DNA of 61,735 nt from Chlorobiaceae bacterium (GTDB lineage: Bacteria; Bacteroidota; Chlorobiia; Chlorobiales; Chlorobiaceae). The stretch is from NCBI GenBank assembly GCA_016931495.1, contig JAFGER010000073.1, positions 1 through 61,735 on the forward strand, written 5' to 3'. Below are positions 1 to 9,267 of the stretch, one piece after another. Made by a program: the position numbers and the translations under genes. Below the pieces are notes generated by a model that did no database searches, was not told where the DNA came from, and saw nothing but the letters and a program-made list of their open reading frames with translations. Every line of letters starts with the position of its first letter. Position 1 is the stretch's first letter.

Positions 1-126
1 GTCACCGTCACCCGCATCGACACTTCCGATCTCACCTTCAACAAGGAGGACGTCGCCAAGCTCGCCGCGCGCTACACCAGAGCTATCAAAGAGCACATTC
101 GTTGTCGTTCAAATGAGTGCTTCTGA
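1..126 (+). CDS. 3' end of an unidentified protein gene
   Basis: The reading frame is open from base 1 and ends with TGA at 124-126, giving the last 41 residues of a protein. The codon use is GC-rich and like the core genome, unlike the AT-rich genes that follow. The fragment (VTVTRIDTSDLTF then a charged helix ending in RCRSNECF) is too short to assign. It weakly recalls the C-terminal end of deoxynucleoside kinases, where an ID-S-L strand precedes a final helix, but this is only an impression. No gene follows for about 170 bases, and composition becomes very AT-rich there. Confidence 0.5.
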   Translation, partial: VTVTRIDTSDLTFNKEDVAKLAARYTRAIKEHIRCRSNECF

Positions 127-293
127 CTGTATGACCGCTGGAAGCCTTTGTGGAACAGTATCCCGTTTTTTGATGGAGTATATTTTTATTTTTATAAAAA
201 AAATATAGATTTCAATGTTGTGTCTAAGATGTAAAGTGTTTCTCTTTAAAATAATGACTTTTTTTGATGCTAAGAGGTTATAGTTTATAAAAT

Positions 294-1439
294 ATGACTA
301 TTGTTGGGGTTGATTTTACACATAATTATAATTATGGCGGTATTGGTACTTATACTAGAGAACTGGTCAGAGAAATGTCGCTTTTGCATCCGGAGGTTCA
401 TTTTTGGTTGGTGACACAATTTAATAAAAGTATTCGTTTTAAGGAGCTTTATGCCGGTATAGAAAATATCGATATTAAAGAGATGATGCCAAGTAATCTT
501 TTTCTTGGTAAAGGGTTGAAGAATGCTGCGGATTTGGTGAGGCGATGTATCTGGCAACAGGTCTCACAAAAGATTGATCTGATACATTTTACATACCCGG
601 ACTATTATGTCTCTGGTCTTAATAACTCGATATCGACTATTCACGATATTATTCCCCTGTACATCTCAAAATATAAAGATATTGATCGACAGAAGTTGGG
701 TAAATACAGGATTGATAAGATTATAAGGGAGTCGCGTCGTGTTATCGTGCCCTCGAAATTTGTTAAAGGTGAGTTGGAAAAGTATTTTCCTTTGTCAATA
801 GGAAAGACTTTCGTTATTTATGAGGGAATAAAGGATTTGTTTAAATGTTGTTCTGTTGATTATGAGGTATTGAGGAAATATGCTATCCCTAAAGGAATGC
901 CTTTTTACCTCTATGTAAGCAGATTGGAGCAAAGAAAGAATCTTGATTATATTTTAGAGGCGTTCAGGATGCTTCCTAATTCGTACAGAAAGGAGGTTAG
1001 TTTGGTCGTTATTGGTAATGGTAATGAGCGTCTAGTTGTGGCCTTAAGGAATAAAATTCTGGAATTAGGTATCGAAAGGTCAGTTTATCACCTGCAGGGT
1101 GTTCCTGATGTTGATTTACTGCACTTTTATAATGCCGCTACAGCTTTGGTTTTTGTGTCATATTCAGAAGGTTTTGGGCTTCCGCTGGTTGAGGCTATGA
1201 ATTGTGGTTGTCCATCAATCATTTCGAATGTGTCATCTCTTCCTGAAGTAGCCGATGGAGCAGCGTTGCTTGTTGATCCTTATAATGTTGAGCAGATCAG
1301 CCATGGGATGGAAAGGATGATTGACGATTCAAATTTACGAGAGAAATTGAAAAATAAGGGGCTCATGGTAGCAAAACGCTACACATGGAGCAAGGCTGCA
1401 AGTGAAACTATTGCATTATATCAGCAAGCACTTGCTTGA
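294..1439 (+). CDS. GT4-family glycosyltransferase
   Basis: This 381-residue protein is a probable retaining glycosyltransferase of the GT-B fold, expected to act on the cytoplasmic face of the inner membrane in surface glycan assembly. The N-terminal part opens with MTIVGVDFTHNYNYGGIGTY, the usual acceptor-side strand and Gly-rich turn. The C-terminal donor domain contains YVSRLEQRKNLDYILEAF (about 205-222) and the E-x7-E motif in SEGFGLPLVEAMNCGCP (about 291-307). The ATG has no good Shine-Dalgarno close by; taagagg lies about 16 bases upstream. The gene is strongly AT-rich, pointing to horizontal transfer. The sugar and acceptor cannot be read from the sequence. Confidence 0.88.
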   Translation: MTIVGVDFTHNYNYGGIGTYTRELVREMSLLHPEVHFWLVTQFNKSIRFKELYAGIENIDIKEMMPSNLFLGKGLKNAADLVRRCIWQQVSQKIDLIHFTYPDYYVSGLNNSISTIHDIIPLYISKYKDIDRQKLGKYRIDKIIRESRRVIVPSKFVKGELEKYFPLSIGKTFVIYEGIKDLFKCCSVDYEVLRKYAIPKGMPFYLYVSRLEQRKNLDYILEAFRMLPNSYRKEVSLVVIGNGNERLVVALRNKILELGIERSVYHLQGVPDVDLLHFYNAATALVFVSYSEGFGLPLVEAMNCGCPSIISNVSSLPEVADGAALLVDPYNVEQISHGMERMIDDSNLREKLKNKGLMVAKRYTWSKAASETIALYQQALA

Positions 1440-1661
1440 ATTGTCAAGTATGAATTAAAACTTTTGAAACTATAAATGATCTAGTAATAAACGGAGAAGG
1501 GTAATATATAACTTGATTTTTTACTAGAGAGCTTCTTAAACTGGTAACAGATGGTCCTGCGGAGTGTATTGTCAGAAAAAAATATGTTGAAAAATTAAGG
1601 GTTTTAGAGGTTTTTGATAATAGTTTGGAGCTGTTTTGTTTATTTTATAAATGATATAGAT

Positions 1662-2813
1662 ATGAAGATCGCTGTTGATTTGTTGAGAGGGAGAGCAATG
1701 ACTGGGAATGAGGTGTATACTCAGGAGCTTACAAAAGCCCTGGTTAGTATGTATCCTGAAAATGAGTATTACGCTATTCTTTATATGAATAAGCGAAGGG
1801 AGGCTGAGCGCGCACTAAGAAATACAGTGTCAGTAAAGTATCTTAATGTACTTCCGCATGATTTGTTGCTTGGTAAGAAATTTAAGAAGCTTGTTTCAGA
1901 TTTTTCCGGGTATACAAAGTGGATGATAGCAAAAAACGTTGATCTTTATCATTGTACCAATCCACTCAACTATCCTTTTGGAATAAAAAATGGGGTTGTT
2001 ACTCTGCATGACTTGATAGCTTTACGAAAAGAGCCATGGGCCTCATCGGGATCCAAACTTTTTTACCAGGAGAATATTCAAAAGATATTGAGAGAGGCTC
2101 GTGTTATTTTGAGCGTTTCTGATTTTACCCGAAAAGATGCAATAGAGCGGTATCCAGAAATTGCCGATAAAATCTTTACCACGCATCTTGCCGCAAATCC
2201 TGTATTTCATGTTGCTCAAATCGATAAAAGCTATCTTTATAAATTTGGTGTGAAGGACCCTTCGAAGCCTTATATTTTATCGGTTGCTGAGATTCAGCCA
2301 AGAAAAAATATAGGCGGCCTTGTTAAGGCATTTAAAGCGCTGCCTGAAAAAATAAAAAAAGAATATCAGTTGATATTTGTTGGTAAGACAAAGTATGATA
2401 AGGTACAAAAAGAATTCAAGGAAGAGATCTTAGGTTTAAGAGAAAAATATGAAATATATCATCTTGAAAATATTCCTCTTGATGATTTGGTTAGACTATA
2501 TAATACAGCGCATCTGTTTGTTTATCTATCCTTTTTTGAGGGGTTTGGATTGCCAGTTATCGAAGCGATGAGCTGCGGCTGTCCGGTTTTGACATCCTGT
2601 ACGACATCTCTTGGTGAGGTTGCCGGAACAGCTGCTTTTACGGTAGATCCTCGTAATCATGATGAAATAGTATCAGCATTGCAGAAGTTAATGGAAAATG
2701 ACTTGGTTCGTACTCAGTATCGAGAAAAGGGTTTGATTCGTGCAAAGAATTATTCATGGGAAAAAACAGCTCAATTGACGATGGATGCCTACAAGAAAGC
2801 GTTAATAATGTGA
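1662..2813 (+). CDS. GT4-family glycosyltransferase
   Basis: This GT-B fold glycosyltransferase is 383 residues long from the chosen ATG at 1662 (MKIAVDLLRGRAMTGNEVYT). A TTG at 1614 would add 16 residues and has an AGAGG upstream, so it cannot be excluded. The shorter form matches the N-terminus of the neighbouring GT4 protein. The donor domain shows SVAEIQPRKNIGGLVKAF and the E-x7-E motif in FFEGFGLPVIEAMSCGCP. It is a distant paralog of the gene at 294-1439 and equally AT-rich. The two were probably acquired together as part of one glycan module. Confidence 0.87.
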   Translation: MKIAVDLLRGRAMTGNEVYTQELTKALVSMYPENEYYAILYMNKRREAERALRNTVSVKYLNVLPHDLLLGKKFKKLVSDFSGYTKWMIAKNVDLYHCTNPLNYPFGIKNGVVTLHDLIALRKEPWASSGSKLFYQENIQKILREARVILSVSDFTRKDAIERYPEIADKIFTTHLAANPVFHVAQIDKSYLYKFGVKDPSKPYILSVAEIQPRKNIGGLVKAFKALPEKIKKEYQLIFVGKTKYDKVQKEFKEEILGLREKYEIYHLENIPLDDLVRLYNTAHLFVYLSFFEGFGLPVIEAMSCGCPVLTSCTTSLGEVAGTAAFTVDPRNHDEIVSALQKLMENDLVRTQYREKGLIRAKNYSWEKTAQLTMDAYKKALIM

Positions 2814-2820
2814 TTGTATT

Positions 2821-3891
2821 ATGCTTAAATCTCTTAAGAAAAAATGGGCTATTTATGGGTCAGGTTATTATCATGTACTTCGTTATTCCAGGCAGGTTCA
2901 TAATAAAAAATTACTGATAGTTCATTTTGATCATCTTGGTGATGTGTGTACACTGATTCCGGCGATATATCCTCTTGTCAAAAAATATGATATAACTGTA
3001 TCCTGCAAGTCGGGTCTTGAGGGTGTATGGCGAGAATTTCTGCCTATGGTAAAGGTCGTTCCTTTAAAAAGTTCTGAATGGTCTGCAACCAGGGTTATAG
3101 AGCAGCAGGGCGAATTGTTTGCGGCAGAGTATGAGGCTGTGATTATTGCTACTATTGCTCCTTATTCTGCCTTTTATTCATCCCTGATAACGGCCGGTAA
3201 AAGAGTTGGTTTAATAGAAGGAGGGCGCTACTATAAGGGGGCTCGTCTGCTTTATGATAAAGTATATGATGCTCAGCTCGATGAGCATGTAAGGTATCGT
3301 TATCCTGCATTGCTCAGTATAATAACAGGAGAGTTTAGCCCTTATGAAAAACCTCCATATGTTTCGACACCCCAACCGACAAAAACCCTGTTGATCCATC
3401 CTGGAGGCAAGTGGAAGCCTCGACGCTGGCCAATTGATCGGTATATGTCTGTTGCACAAGAAGTTGTTGAAAAATACGGTTTTCAGTGCCAGTTCCTTGT
3501 GCATGAATCTGAGGCTGATTTGCGTGCTTATGTAGAACGATATGTTAATGGTAAAGATTTACTTCTGCGACTTACCAGAAATGTTTCGGAACTTGTTCAG
3601 GCAGTTAAAGATTGCTATGTTTTTCTGGGAAACGATTCTGGGCCCGTTCACCTTGCCAATTTGATGAACAAAGAGTCTGTTGTTCTTTGGGGTCCAGGAA
3701 ACTATAATCGCATTCATCCATACGGGGAAAATAATGAGATTATTATAAGGGATATAGATTGCAGGCCATGCAGGCAATATCAAAATGATGAGTATTGCCA
3801 ACGTGGTGAAAATATATGTTTGTTATCAATCAGTGTTGAAGAAGTGTTTGCTGCAGTTGGAAGAAAAATTGAGAAGATATGGCAAGATTAA
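2821..3891 (+). CDS. GT9 heptosyltransferase-like glycosyltransferase
   Basis: This 356-residue protein belongs to the GT9 (ADP-heptose:LPS heptosyltransferase) family, which transfers a sugar to lipopolysaccharide core or a similar acceptor at the inner membrane. The N-terminal motif VHFDHLGDVCTLIPAIYPL matches the family's loop between the first strand and helix. The donor domain has IHPGGKWKPRRWPIDRY (about 193-209) and FLGNDSGPVHLANLM (about 263-277), both hallmark motifs. The C-terminal part has the CRPC...C cysteine pattern often seen in the family. It starts 7 bases after the preceding GT4 gene, so the two are co-transcribed. It is AT-rich like its upstream neighbours. Confidence 0.88.
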   Translation: MLKSLKKKWAIYGSGYYHVLRYSRQVHNKKLLIVHFDHLGDVCTLIPAIYPLVKKYDITVSCKSGLEGVWREFLPMVKVVPLKSSEWSATRVIEQQGELFAAEYEAVIIATIAPYSAFYSSLITAGKRVGLIEGGRYYKGARLLYDKVYDAQLDEHVRYRYPALLSIITGEFSPYEKPPYVSTPQPTKTLLIHPGGKWKPRRWPIDRYMSVAQEVVEKYGFQCQFLVHESEADLRAYVERYVNGKDLLLRLTRNVSELVQAVKDCYVFLGNDSGPVHLANLMNKESVVLWGPGNYNRIHPYGENNEIIIRDIDCRPCRQYQNDEYCQRGENICLLSISVEEVFAAVGRKIEKIWQD

Positions 3892-4013
3892 GAATAAGAA
3901 AAGAAAGTGTTATTTATACCTGCATTGCGGATAGGATGATGAGCAGATAATCAGTCAAGATCGGGATGGTGTCTGTTTTTTTAATGATCCGAGTATTCGG
4001 CATGAGAATACAC

Positions 4014-6008
4014 TTACGTTGATGCGTCAGCAGCCTGCGTATCACCCGTTTTTCCTGCAAACTGGATATCGTAGAGCATTTTATAGACGCCGTTCTTTTC
4101 GAGCAGCGAGGCGTGATTGCCTGATTCGACCACCTTGCCGCGCTCCAGGACAATGATCTTGTCGGCATTTTTGACCGTTGACAGCCGGTGGGCGACAACC
4201 AGCGCCGTGCGGTTTTCCATTGCGTGATCGATGGCCTGCTGCACCACCTTTTCCGACTCGTTGTCGAGAGCGCTGGTCGCCTCGTCGAAAATAAGCAGCT
4301 CCGGGTTTTTGACCATGGCTCGGGCGATGGCGATGCGCTGGCGCTGCCCGCCGGAGAGCTGGATGCCCCTGTCACCAATCATGGTGTCGTACTGATCGGT
4401 TTTATCCATAATGAACCGGTGTGCATTGGCCAGTTTTGCCGCTTTTTCAATTTGGTCGCGTCCAATTTCCTCATGCACGCCATAGGCGATGTTCTGCTCG
4501 ATGGTGTCGTTGAACAGAATCACCTCCTGACTGACCACGCCGATCATTTTCCTCAACTGCTTGTAATCAAACTCTCGAATGTCGATGCCGTCGATGGTTA
4601 TGCGTCCCGAATCGACGTCGTAGAACCGCATCAGCAGATCGACCGCCGTTGACTTGCCGGAACCTGACTGGCCGATGAGCGCCACCATTTCTCCTTTTTT
4701 GATTTCAAAGGAGACATGGTCGAGAATGTTTGGCGCATCAGCTTGCTCCTTGTTGTATTTGAAACAGACATCCTCGAAACGGATCGCGTTGCTAAAGGTG
4801 CTGATGCTTCGTGTGCCATTGACGATGGCCGGTTCGGCGTCAAGCACCTCAAAAAGCCGTTCGACAGAAATGATGCCCGTCTGGATGGCCGTGTTCGCAT
4901 CGCCAAGCTGCTTGATCGGCCCCATCGTCGAATAGAGGGTGAAGGCGAACACGAGCAGCTCGTTGGCTGTCATAACGCCGTTGAAAACCTGCAAGCCACC
5001 GAACCACAGCACCATGGCGATGGCCGCGATCATGAGCGTTTCGTTCAACGGGCCGATCATGTTTTTGAGCTGCGAAATGCGTATGCCGAGCTTGCGGAAA
5101 TCTTTGGTGAACTCCTTGAATTTTCTCAGTTCGACTTCTTCAAAAGCGGTCGATTTGATCACCTTGATGCCGTTGAACTTCTCCTGAAGCACAGAGTTCA
5201 TATTGCCCATGTTGACCTGATATTTGCGGGCCAGTCCTCTTATGTTCTTGCCGATCATGCGGACGAACACAAAAATAAAAACCGAGGTAACTGCTGAAAA
5301 AAGAGTCAGTTGCCAGCTAAGGGCGAGCAGTACGGCCAGAAAGACGATGATGGAAAAGGGGTTCTGAAGGAAGTTGACAAAGGTTGAACTGATACTGCTG
5401 TTGACATTCTCGACATCGTTATAGACGTAGTTCATCAGGTTGCCGACCCGGTTCTTGTTGAAGTAGTCGAGCTGCATTTCGATGATGCTGCTGAACACAT
5501 CGTCACGGAGTTTTTTTGCGGTTTTGGTCTGGATGCGGAAGATGATCTGCTTGTTCAGATAGACGAACAGGTTTTTCAGGGCGAATGCTGAAATGAGGAA
5601 GAGGCAGATTTTCAGCAGCGTCTCTTCTCTGGTCGGGGCGCTGAACAGCGCCTGGAACTTTTTGAGAGCCCAGTTTTTGAGCTGCTCGGCCTTGCCCGCG
5701 GTTTTGCTTTGCACGGTGCTTCCGCCGGCATTCCGGGATGGCACGGTCTGGCCGGGGGTGGTCGCCGGTCGGCTCTCTGCTTGCTGCAATTTGAGTCCGG
5801 GGCTGGTATTGCCGACGCCTGCCGGAGCGCCAGCACGAGCCTGTTGGGATGGGGTAAAGACTTCATTGAGCAGCGGTAGAATCGAGTAGATCGAAACGAC
5901 GCTGAACAGCGAGGTGAGCATGCTCACCACAATGACCAGAGCAATTTTTCCTTTCGACGGAGCAAGATATTTCAGTATTCTGATGAGTAACTTCATGGAC
6001 GAGCACAT
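4014..6008 (-). CDS. MsbA-type lipid/LPS flippase ABC transporter
   Basis: This is a half-size ABC exporter of 664 residues with a fused transmembrane and ATPase domain, of the MsbA/LPS-flippase type. The ATPase part has Walker A GQSGSGKST, signature LSGGQRQRIAIARA, Walker B LLIFDEATSALD and the H-loop VAHRLSTVKNAD. The membrane part carries a long Pro/Ala/Gly/Gln-rich, low-complexity loop of about 80 residues after the first membrane segment (about 50-130), which standard MsbA lacks. Start choice is uncertain: ATG at 6008 (MCSSMKLL) or ATG at 5996 (MKLLIRIL), the latter better spaced from an AAGGGA upstream. It lies opposite to its neighbours within the polysaccharide locus. The likely job is flipping lipid A core or a lipid-linked glycan. 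Confidence 0.88.
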   Translation of the reverse strand: MCSSMKLLIRILKYLAPSKGKIALVIVVSMLTSLFSVVSIYSILPLLNEVFTPSQQARAGAPAGVGNTSPGLKLQQAESRPATTPGQTVPSRNAGGSTVQSKTAGKAEQLKNWALKKFQALFSAPTREETLLKICLFLISAFALKNLFVYLNKQIIFRIQTKTAKKLRDDVFSSIIEMQLDYFNKNRVGNLMNYVYNDVENVNSSISSTFVNFLQNPFSIIVFLAVLLALSWQLTLFSAVTSVFIFVFVRMIGKNIRGLARKYQVNMGNMNSVLQEKFNGIKVIKSTAFEEVELRKFKEFTKDFRKLGIRISQLKNMIGPLNETLMIAAIAMVLWFGGLQVFNGVMTANELLVFAFTLYSTMGPIKQLGDANTAIQTGIISVERLFEVLDAEPAIVNGTRSISTFSNAIRFEDVCFKYNKEQADAPNILDHVSFEIKKGEMVALIGQSGSGKSTAVDLLMRFYDVDSGRITIDGIDIREFDYKQLRKMIGVVSQEVILFNDTIEQNIAYGVHEEIGRDQIEKAAKLANAHRFIMDKTDQYDTMIGDRGIQLSGGQRQRIAIARAMVKNPELLIFDEATSALDNESEKVVQQAIDHAMENRTALVVAHRLSTVKNADKIIVLERGKVVESGNHASLLEKNGVYKMLYDIQFAGKTGDTQAADAST

Positions 6009-6077
6009 CCCTTGTTCATAGTGACAAAAACTTTAATATAACCCAATCATCTGAAACATAAGGGGGCAAGGTCAAGC

Positions 6078-7238
6078 ATGGACTTTGTTGTTCATGCGGC
6101 ATTTTCTGTAGATTTCAGGCTTAAACCGCAGTCTTCTTATCTTGTTCTCCATAACCCGGTACTTACCGAAGTTGCCGATTCCATTATCCCCAGCAAAAGC
6201 AAATTCACACATACAGTGAGTCGTTCTCTTCGAATTAGCCATGAAAATAGTAAATTTTCAGTATCTGCGTTCATCGCCGTGTACAATCCCAAGCTGGATA
6301 TGCTCAGGCGGGCAGTTTTATCGGTACTTGACCAGACGATGCCGGTGCTTGAACTGGTGCTGGTCAATGATGGCGGAAGTGAGGAATTCAGAAAGCATTT
6401 GCCGGATGATGACCGGATCCAGGTGTTCACAAAACCAAATGAAGGTGTGGCTGCGACGCGGAATTTCGCAATAACGCAGTGTCGGGGTGAATACATCGCC
6501 TTTCTTGACCAGGATGATTACTGGTATCCCGACAAGCTAAAAGAGCAAACGGATATGATACCTGCTCCTGGCGATATCTGCATGGTGGTATCTCCGGCGG
6601 ACATTGTTGATAGCAATGGTAAAGCAATAAGAAAAAAAAGCCGGACGAGAGTCGCGCGCGCGTATTTTCAGAAAATAGCAAGTCCGGATTTTTTGCTTGC
6701 TCTTGCCGAAGGTAATTTCATCTACTCGTCTACTCCCCTTGTTCACCGTCTGGTTTTTGATCGTGCCGGTCTTTTCGATCCCTTTACCCAACCGCATGAT
6801 GATTGGGATATGTATCTCCGGATTACCTTTGTCGGCGTTCCTGTTTACTGTTACCGTGATCGTGCCTTGTCTGTTTGGTGTATGCATGATTCCAACGAGT
6901 CCAGCAAAGTGCAGGCCATGTTACTTTCAAAGTGCCGAGTCGAAAAGAAGCTGCTGAAAGTGACTAATGACCGGCGTTTACAGGCGGTGCTTAACACGAA
7001 TCTTTTGGTTGACTATCTTGGGCGGGACAGTATTGTGTTCAAGAATAGACGGTATAGCACATACCGTGCTCTTCTCAGGCGTCATCTTGTTGCGCTGTTC
7101 AGGGATCGGGGCAATTACCGTGGAGAGATGGCTGTGCTTTACCGGGATTTTGCAAAGCGTGTACGCAGAGCCGTCCTTAAGGCAACTCGGCGCTATGCGG
7201 TTTCATATTTCTTGCCTGAAAAGAGAATAGCCAAATAA
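6078..7238 (+). CDS. GT2-family glycosyltransferase with unusual N-terminal extension
   Basis: This 386-residue protein is a GT-A fold family 2 glycosyltransferase. The catalytic domain starts only near residue 60 (SVSAFIAVYNPKLDMLRRAV) and shows LVNDGGS, the GEYIAFLDQDDYW motif carrying the metal-binding Asp residues, and a C-terminal THE/WDMYLRI region (PHDDWDMYLR). The ATG at 6078 has an AAGG six bases upstream and is kept. The first 55-60 residues do not resemble the family, so an internal GTG at 6216 is an alternative start. It is divergently transcribed from the MsbA-like gene, with 70 bases between them. Confidence 0.85.
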   Translation: MDFVVHAAFSVDFRLKPQSSYLVLHNPVLTEVADSIIPSKSKFTHTVSRSLRISHENSKFSVSAFIAVYNPKLDMLRRAVLSVLDQTMPVLELVLVNDGGSEEFRKHLPDDDRIQVFTKPNEGVAATRNFAITQCRGEYIAFLDQDDYWYPDKLKEQTDMIPAPGDICMVVSPADIVDSNGKAIRKKSRTRVARAYFQKIASPDFLLALAEGNFIYSSTPLVHRLVFDRAGLFDPFTQPHDDWDMYLRITFVGVPVYCYRDRALSVWCMHDSNESSKVQAMLLSKCRVEKKLLKVTNDRRLQAVLNTNLLVDYLGRDSIVFKNRRYSTYRALLRRHLVALFRDRGNYRGEMAVLYRDFAKRVRRAVLKATRRYAVSYFLPEKRIAK

Positions 7239-7406
7239 AGGGAGGCTTTATAAAATGTTGTGAGCGGTTTGAGCGCAGGATGGCGTGGCCGTATAATTCG
7301 AGATTCGAACAGAAGTTGCAGGATTTCGAGCCTTGTTCATCTTGTACAGAGTGTGTATCAAGCCGGGCCATAAGTTAGAGTCTCCAGAAAAAAACCGAAT
7401 GAAAAC

Positions 7407-8147
7407 ATGGATCGTTTATGGCTTTACATGCTGTGTTATAATGAGGAGTTGATGCTTCCATTTACTCTTGATTATTACTCTCGATTTGCTGCAAGGATTT
7501 TTGTGTGGGACAATATGTCAACAGACTCATCTGTAGATATTTGTAGATGTTACCCAAATGTTACCGTTGAAAGGTTCAATACGAGGGGCTTATTTAACGA
7601 TAGAATTATGCAGCGTATAAAAAATAGTGCATGGAAAAAAGCTCGTGGAAAGGCGCGATATGTGGGGGTTATCGATACGGACGAGATTGTTTTTCATAAA
7701 GATGGGCTCGATTCGTTGCTTGATCAGGCATATGAGGCCAATGCAGCTATTGTCAAACAACCGGTCGCATACACGGTATATTCGGCAAATGTAACTCGGC
7801 CAGCAGATGACTTCACCTTGTCGCCAGATAATACAAGCATTCTTTGTGGACCTTCAGGCGGGAAGGTTTCCATTTTCTCTCCGGAATTGCGAGAAATCAA
7901 CTACAAGCCAGGCGCTCACCGATTTCGTCCAAAAGGCAGGAATCTTTCTGAATTTGTCGGTGGTCTCTGGTTTCACTATAGCCATGTTCTCGGGGCTGAA
8001 GTAATGGCTAAAAAATATGAAGACAGGTGGGAGCGTTTAAGCTATCAGAACAAGCGGCATAATTGGGGCCGTCATTATGCACTGAAATACGATGAGCTGG
8101 TCGCGCAGATGTCCGAAGGAACAACTCGTTTGTCAGATATTCTGTGA
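7407..8147 (+). CDS. GT2/GT92-like glycosyltransferase
   Basis: This 246-residue protein resembles the Glyco_tranf_2_4 group of family 2 glycosyltransferases. It begins with LWLYMLCYNEELMLPFTLDYY, the typical RNE/YNE-type N-terminal strand of enzymes that act on surface glycans. IFVWDNMSTDSS follows, and then YVGVIDTDEIVF (about 87-98) with the D-x-D type metal-binding motif. A later WFHYSHV segment is common in this group. The gene is AT-rich compared with the flanking GT2 gene. No membrane segment is apparent, so it is probably cytoplasmic and loosely membrane-associated. The sugar specificity is unknown. Confidence 0.8.
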   Translation: MDRLWLYMLCYNEELMLPFTLDYYSRFAARIFVWDNMSTDSSVDICRCYPNVTVERFNTRGLFNDRIMQRIKNSAWKKARGKARYVGVIDTDEIVFHKDGLDSLLDQAYEANAAIVKQPVAYTVYSANVTRPADDFTLSPDNTSILCGPSGGKVSIFSPELREINYKPGAHRFRPKGRNLSEFVGGLWFHYSHVLGAEVMAKKYEDRWERLSYQNKRHNWGRHYALKYDELVAQMSEGTTRLSDIL

Positions 8148-8334
8148 TTACGAAGAGTGTTTTTTTCCTTTGACTTTGCAGCAACAGTATGAGATCGCAT
8201 TCGCTTTCGGTTCCATCCGCTGTTTTCAAAAGGCATGAAGTCAATATAGAGCTTCCCGAGTCCGCTTAAGCTATAGCAAGAATTCTGGGAAGGCTGCTCA
8301 GTATTGTAAGTGGCCAGGTCGCAGAATGACAGTT

Positions 8335-9021
8335 TCATCTGTTGGCGAGAACACTTCGCACAATCGTGTTGCTTGGAAACTCTTCGTTCAGGTGCCGTTC
8401 AAAACGGCTCCATTTCCGCTGAATCACCCGTTTGGCAAAGGTGTTCAGGTAATTGGCGATGGGCAGGAACTGGTTGTTGCCGAGGCTGTCGATCAAAATG
8501 AGGCGCTGCTTCTCGGGCGTCAGGCGTTGCAGGACGATGTTGTCGGCCTTGAGCTCCCTGATGACGATGCGTTCCCTGAGCATGTAGTTCCGGAAATTGC
8601 TGAAAAGCCTCGAGAGCTTTTCAGCCGGAGGGGTGAACTGTTCGTCGGCCAGATAATGATCGAGCGTGCGGGAGATCGTTCCATCGAAGTCACGCGCAAG
8701 GCTGAAAACCACTCCGCTGCCCATGCTGGTTTCCACGCGGCCGTAGGTTTTGGCCAGCATCTCCCAGGAAATGCCGCGCCGCCGGTGGTGCCGGTAGTGT
8801 TTCAGCTCCTGCTTTTCGATGTCAAGATTGCGAGAGTAAGTGATCTTGATGCACTTGCCGGAATCTTTGGGGTGAAGGTAGCAGAGCCGGGAGGAACCTT
8901 TGCCAAGCAGTGGCGAGTCTGAAAGATCAAGCACGCTGATTACGTTTTTTCTGTTTGTTTGTAGTTTGTTTTCGTAATTGTAACAAAAAAAGTTTTGAGG
9001 TGAAAGTGTCTCGTATTTCAA
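8335..9021 (-). CDS. YrbL-family (PhoP-regulatory-network) kinase-fold protein
   Basis: This 228-residue protein matches the YrbL family (PF10707), a branch of the protein-kinase/LPS-kinase fold. After about 28 poorly conserved residues comes DSPLLGKGSSRLCYLHP, a Gly-rich nucleotide-binding loop. A Lys in CIKITY could be the ATP-contacting lysine. IRELKADNIVLQ (about 155-166) resembles the catalytic loop H/R-x-D-x-K-x2-N with Arg-Glu-Leu-Lys in place of the usual HRD, and LILIDSLG corresponds to the metal-binding DFG segment. In this setting it may phosphorylate a sugar or a lipid A-core residue. That role is inferred from context. It is convergent with the preceding glycosyltransferase gene. 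Confidence 0.78.
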   Translation of the reverse strand: MKYETLSPQNFFCYNYENKLQTNRKNVISVLDLSDSPLLGKGSSRLCYLHPKDSGKCIKITYSRNLDIEKQELKHYRHHRRRGISWEMLAKTYGRVETSMGSGVVFSLARDFDGTISRTLDHYLADEQFTPPAEKLSRLFSNFRNYMLRERIVIRELKADNIVLQRLTPEKQRLILIDSLGNNQFLPIANYLNTFAKRVIQRKWSRFERHLNEEFPSNTIVRSVLANR

Positions 9022-9132
9022 TTTTTTGTACTTGCATGCAGAAATGAGCCTGCGCGGGCGTCCTGATCAGAAGTCGAAATCAGGTGCAACAAAGACGCGG
9101 TGCGATCACCGTGGTCGTGGATTTGTAGAGGA

Positions 9133-9144
9133 GGTTCGCGAACC
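9133..9144. repeat. 12-bp perfect palindrome in the intergenic region
   Basis: GGTTCGCGAACC is a perfect palindrome, sitting inside a weaker symmetric context (gtagagga ... acccgaac). Similar sequences built around GGTTCGCGAACC occur as dispersed palindromes in many bacterial genomes, so this may be a decayed copy. No coding frame is credible across 9022-9267. Confidence 0.5.
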
Positions 9145-9267
9145 ACCCGAACGGAATGCCAACGGTGCATTGCGTTAGCGCAACAGGGGTATGAGGTGGT
9201 CTCGGAAAGTATTTTGGAATATGCGGTTACCTCGTTGCGGAGCCGTGCTGGCGGCGGGCGGGGTGGT

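Noticed and set aside
7177-7371. 64-codon minus-strand frame between the two GT2-like genes
   Set aside because: It overlaps the end of the upstream glycosyltransferase and shows no recognisable domain.
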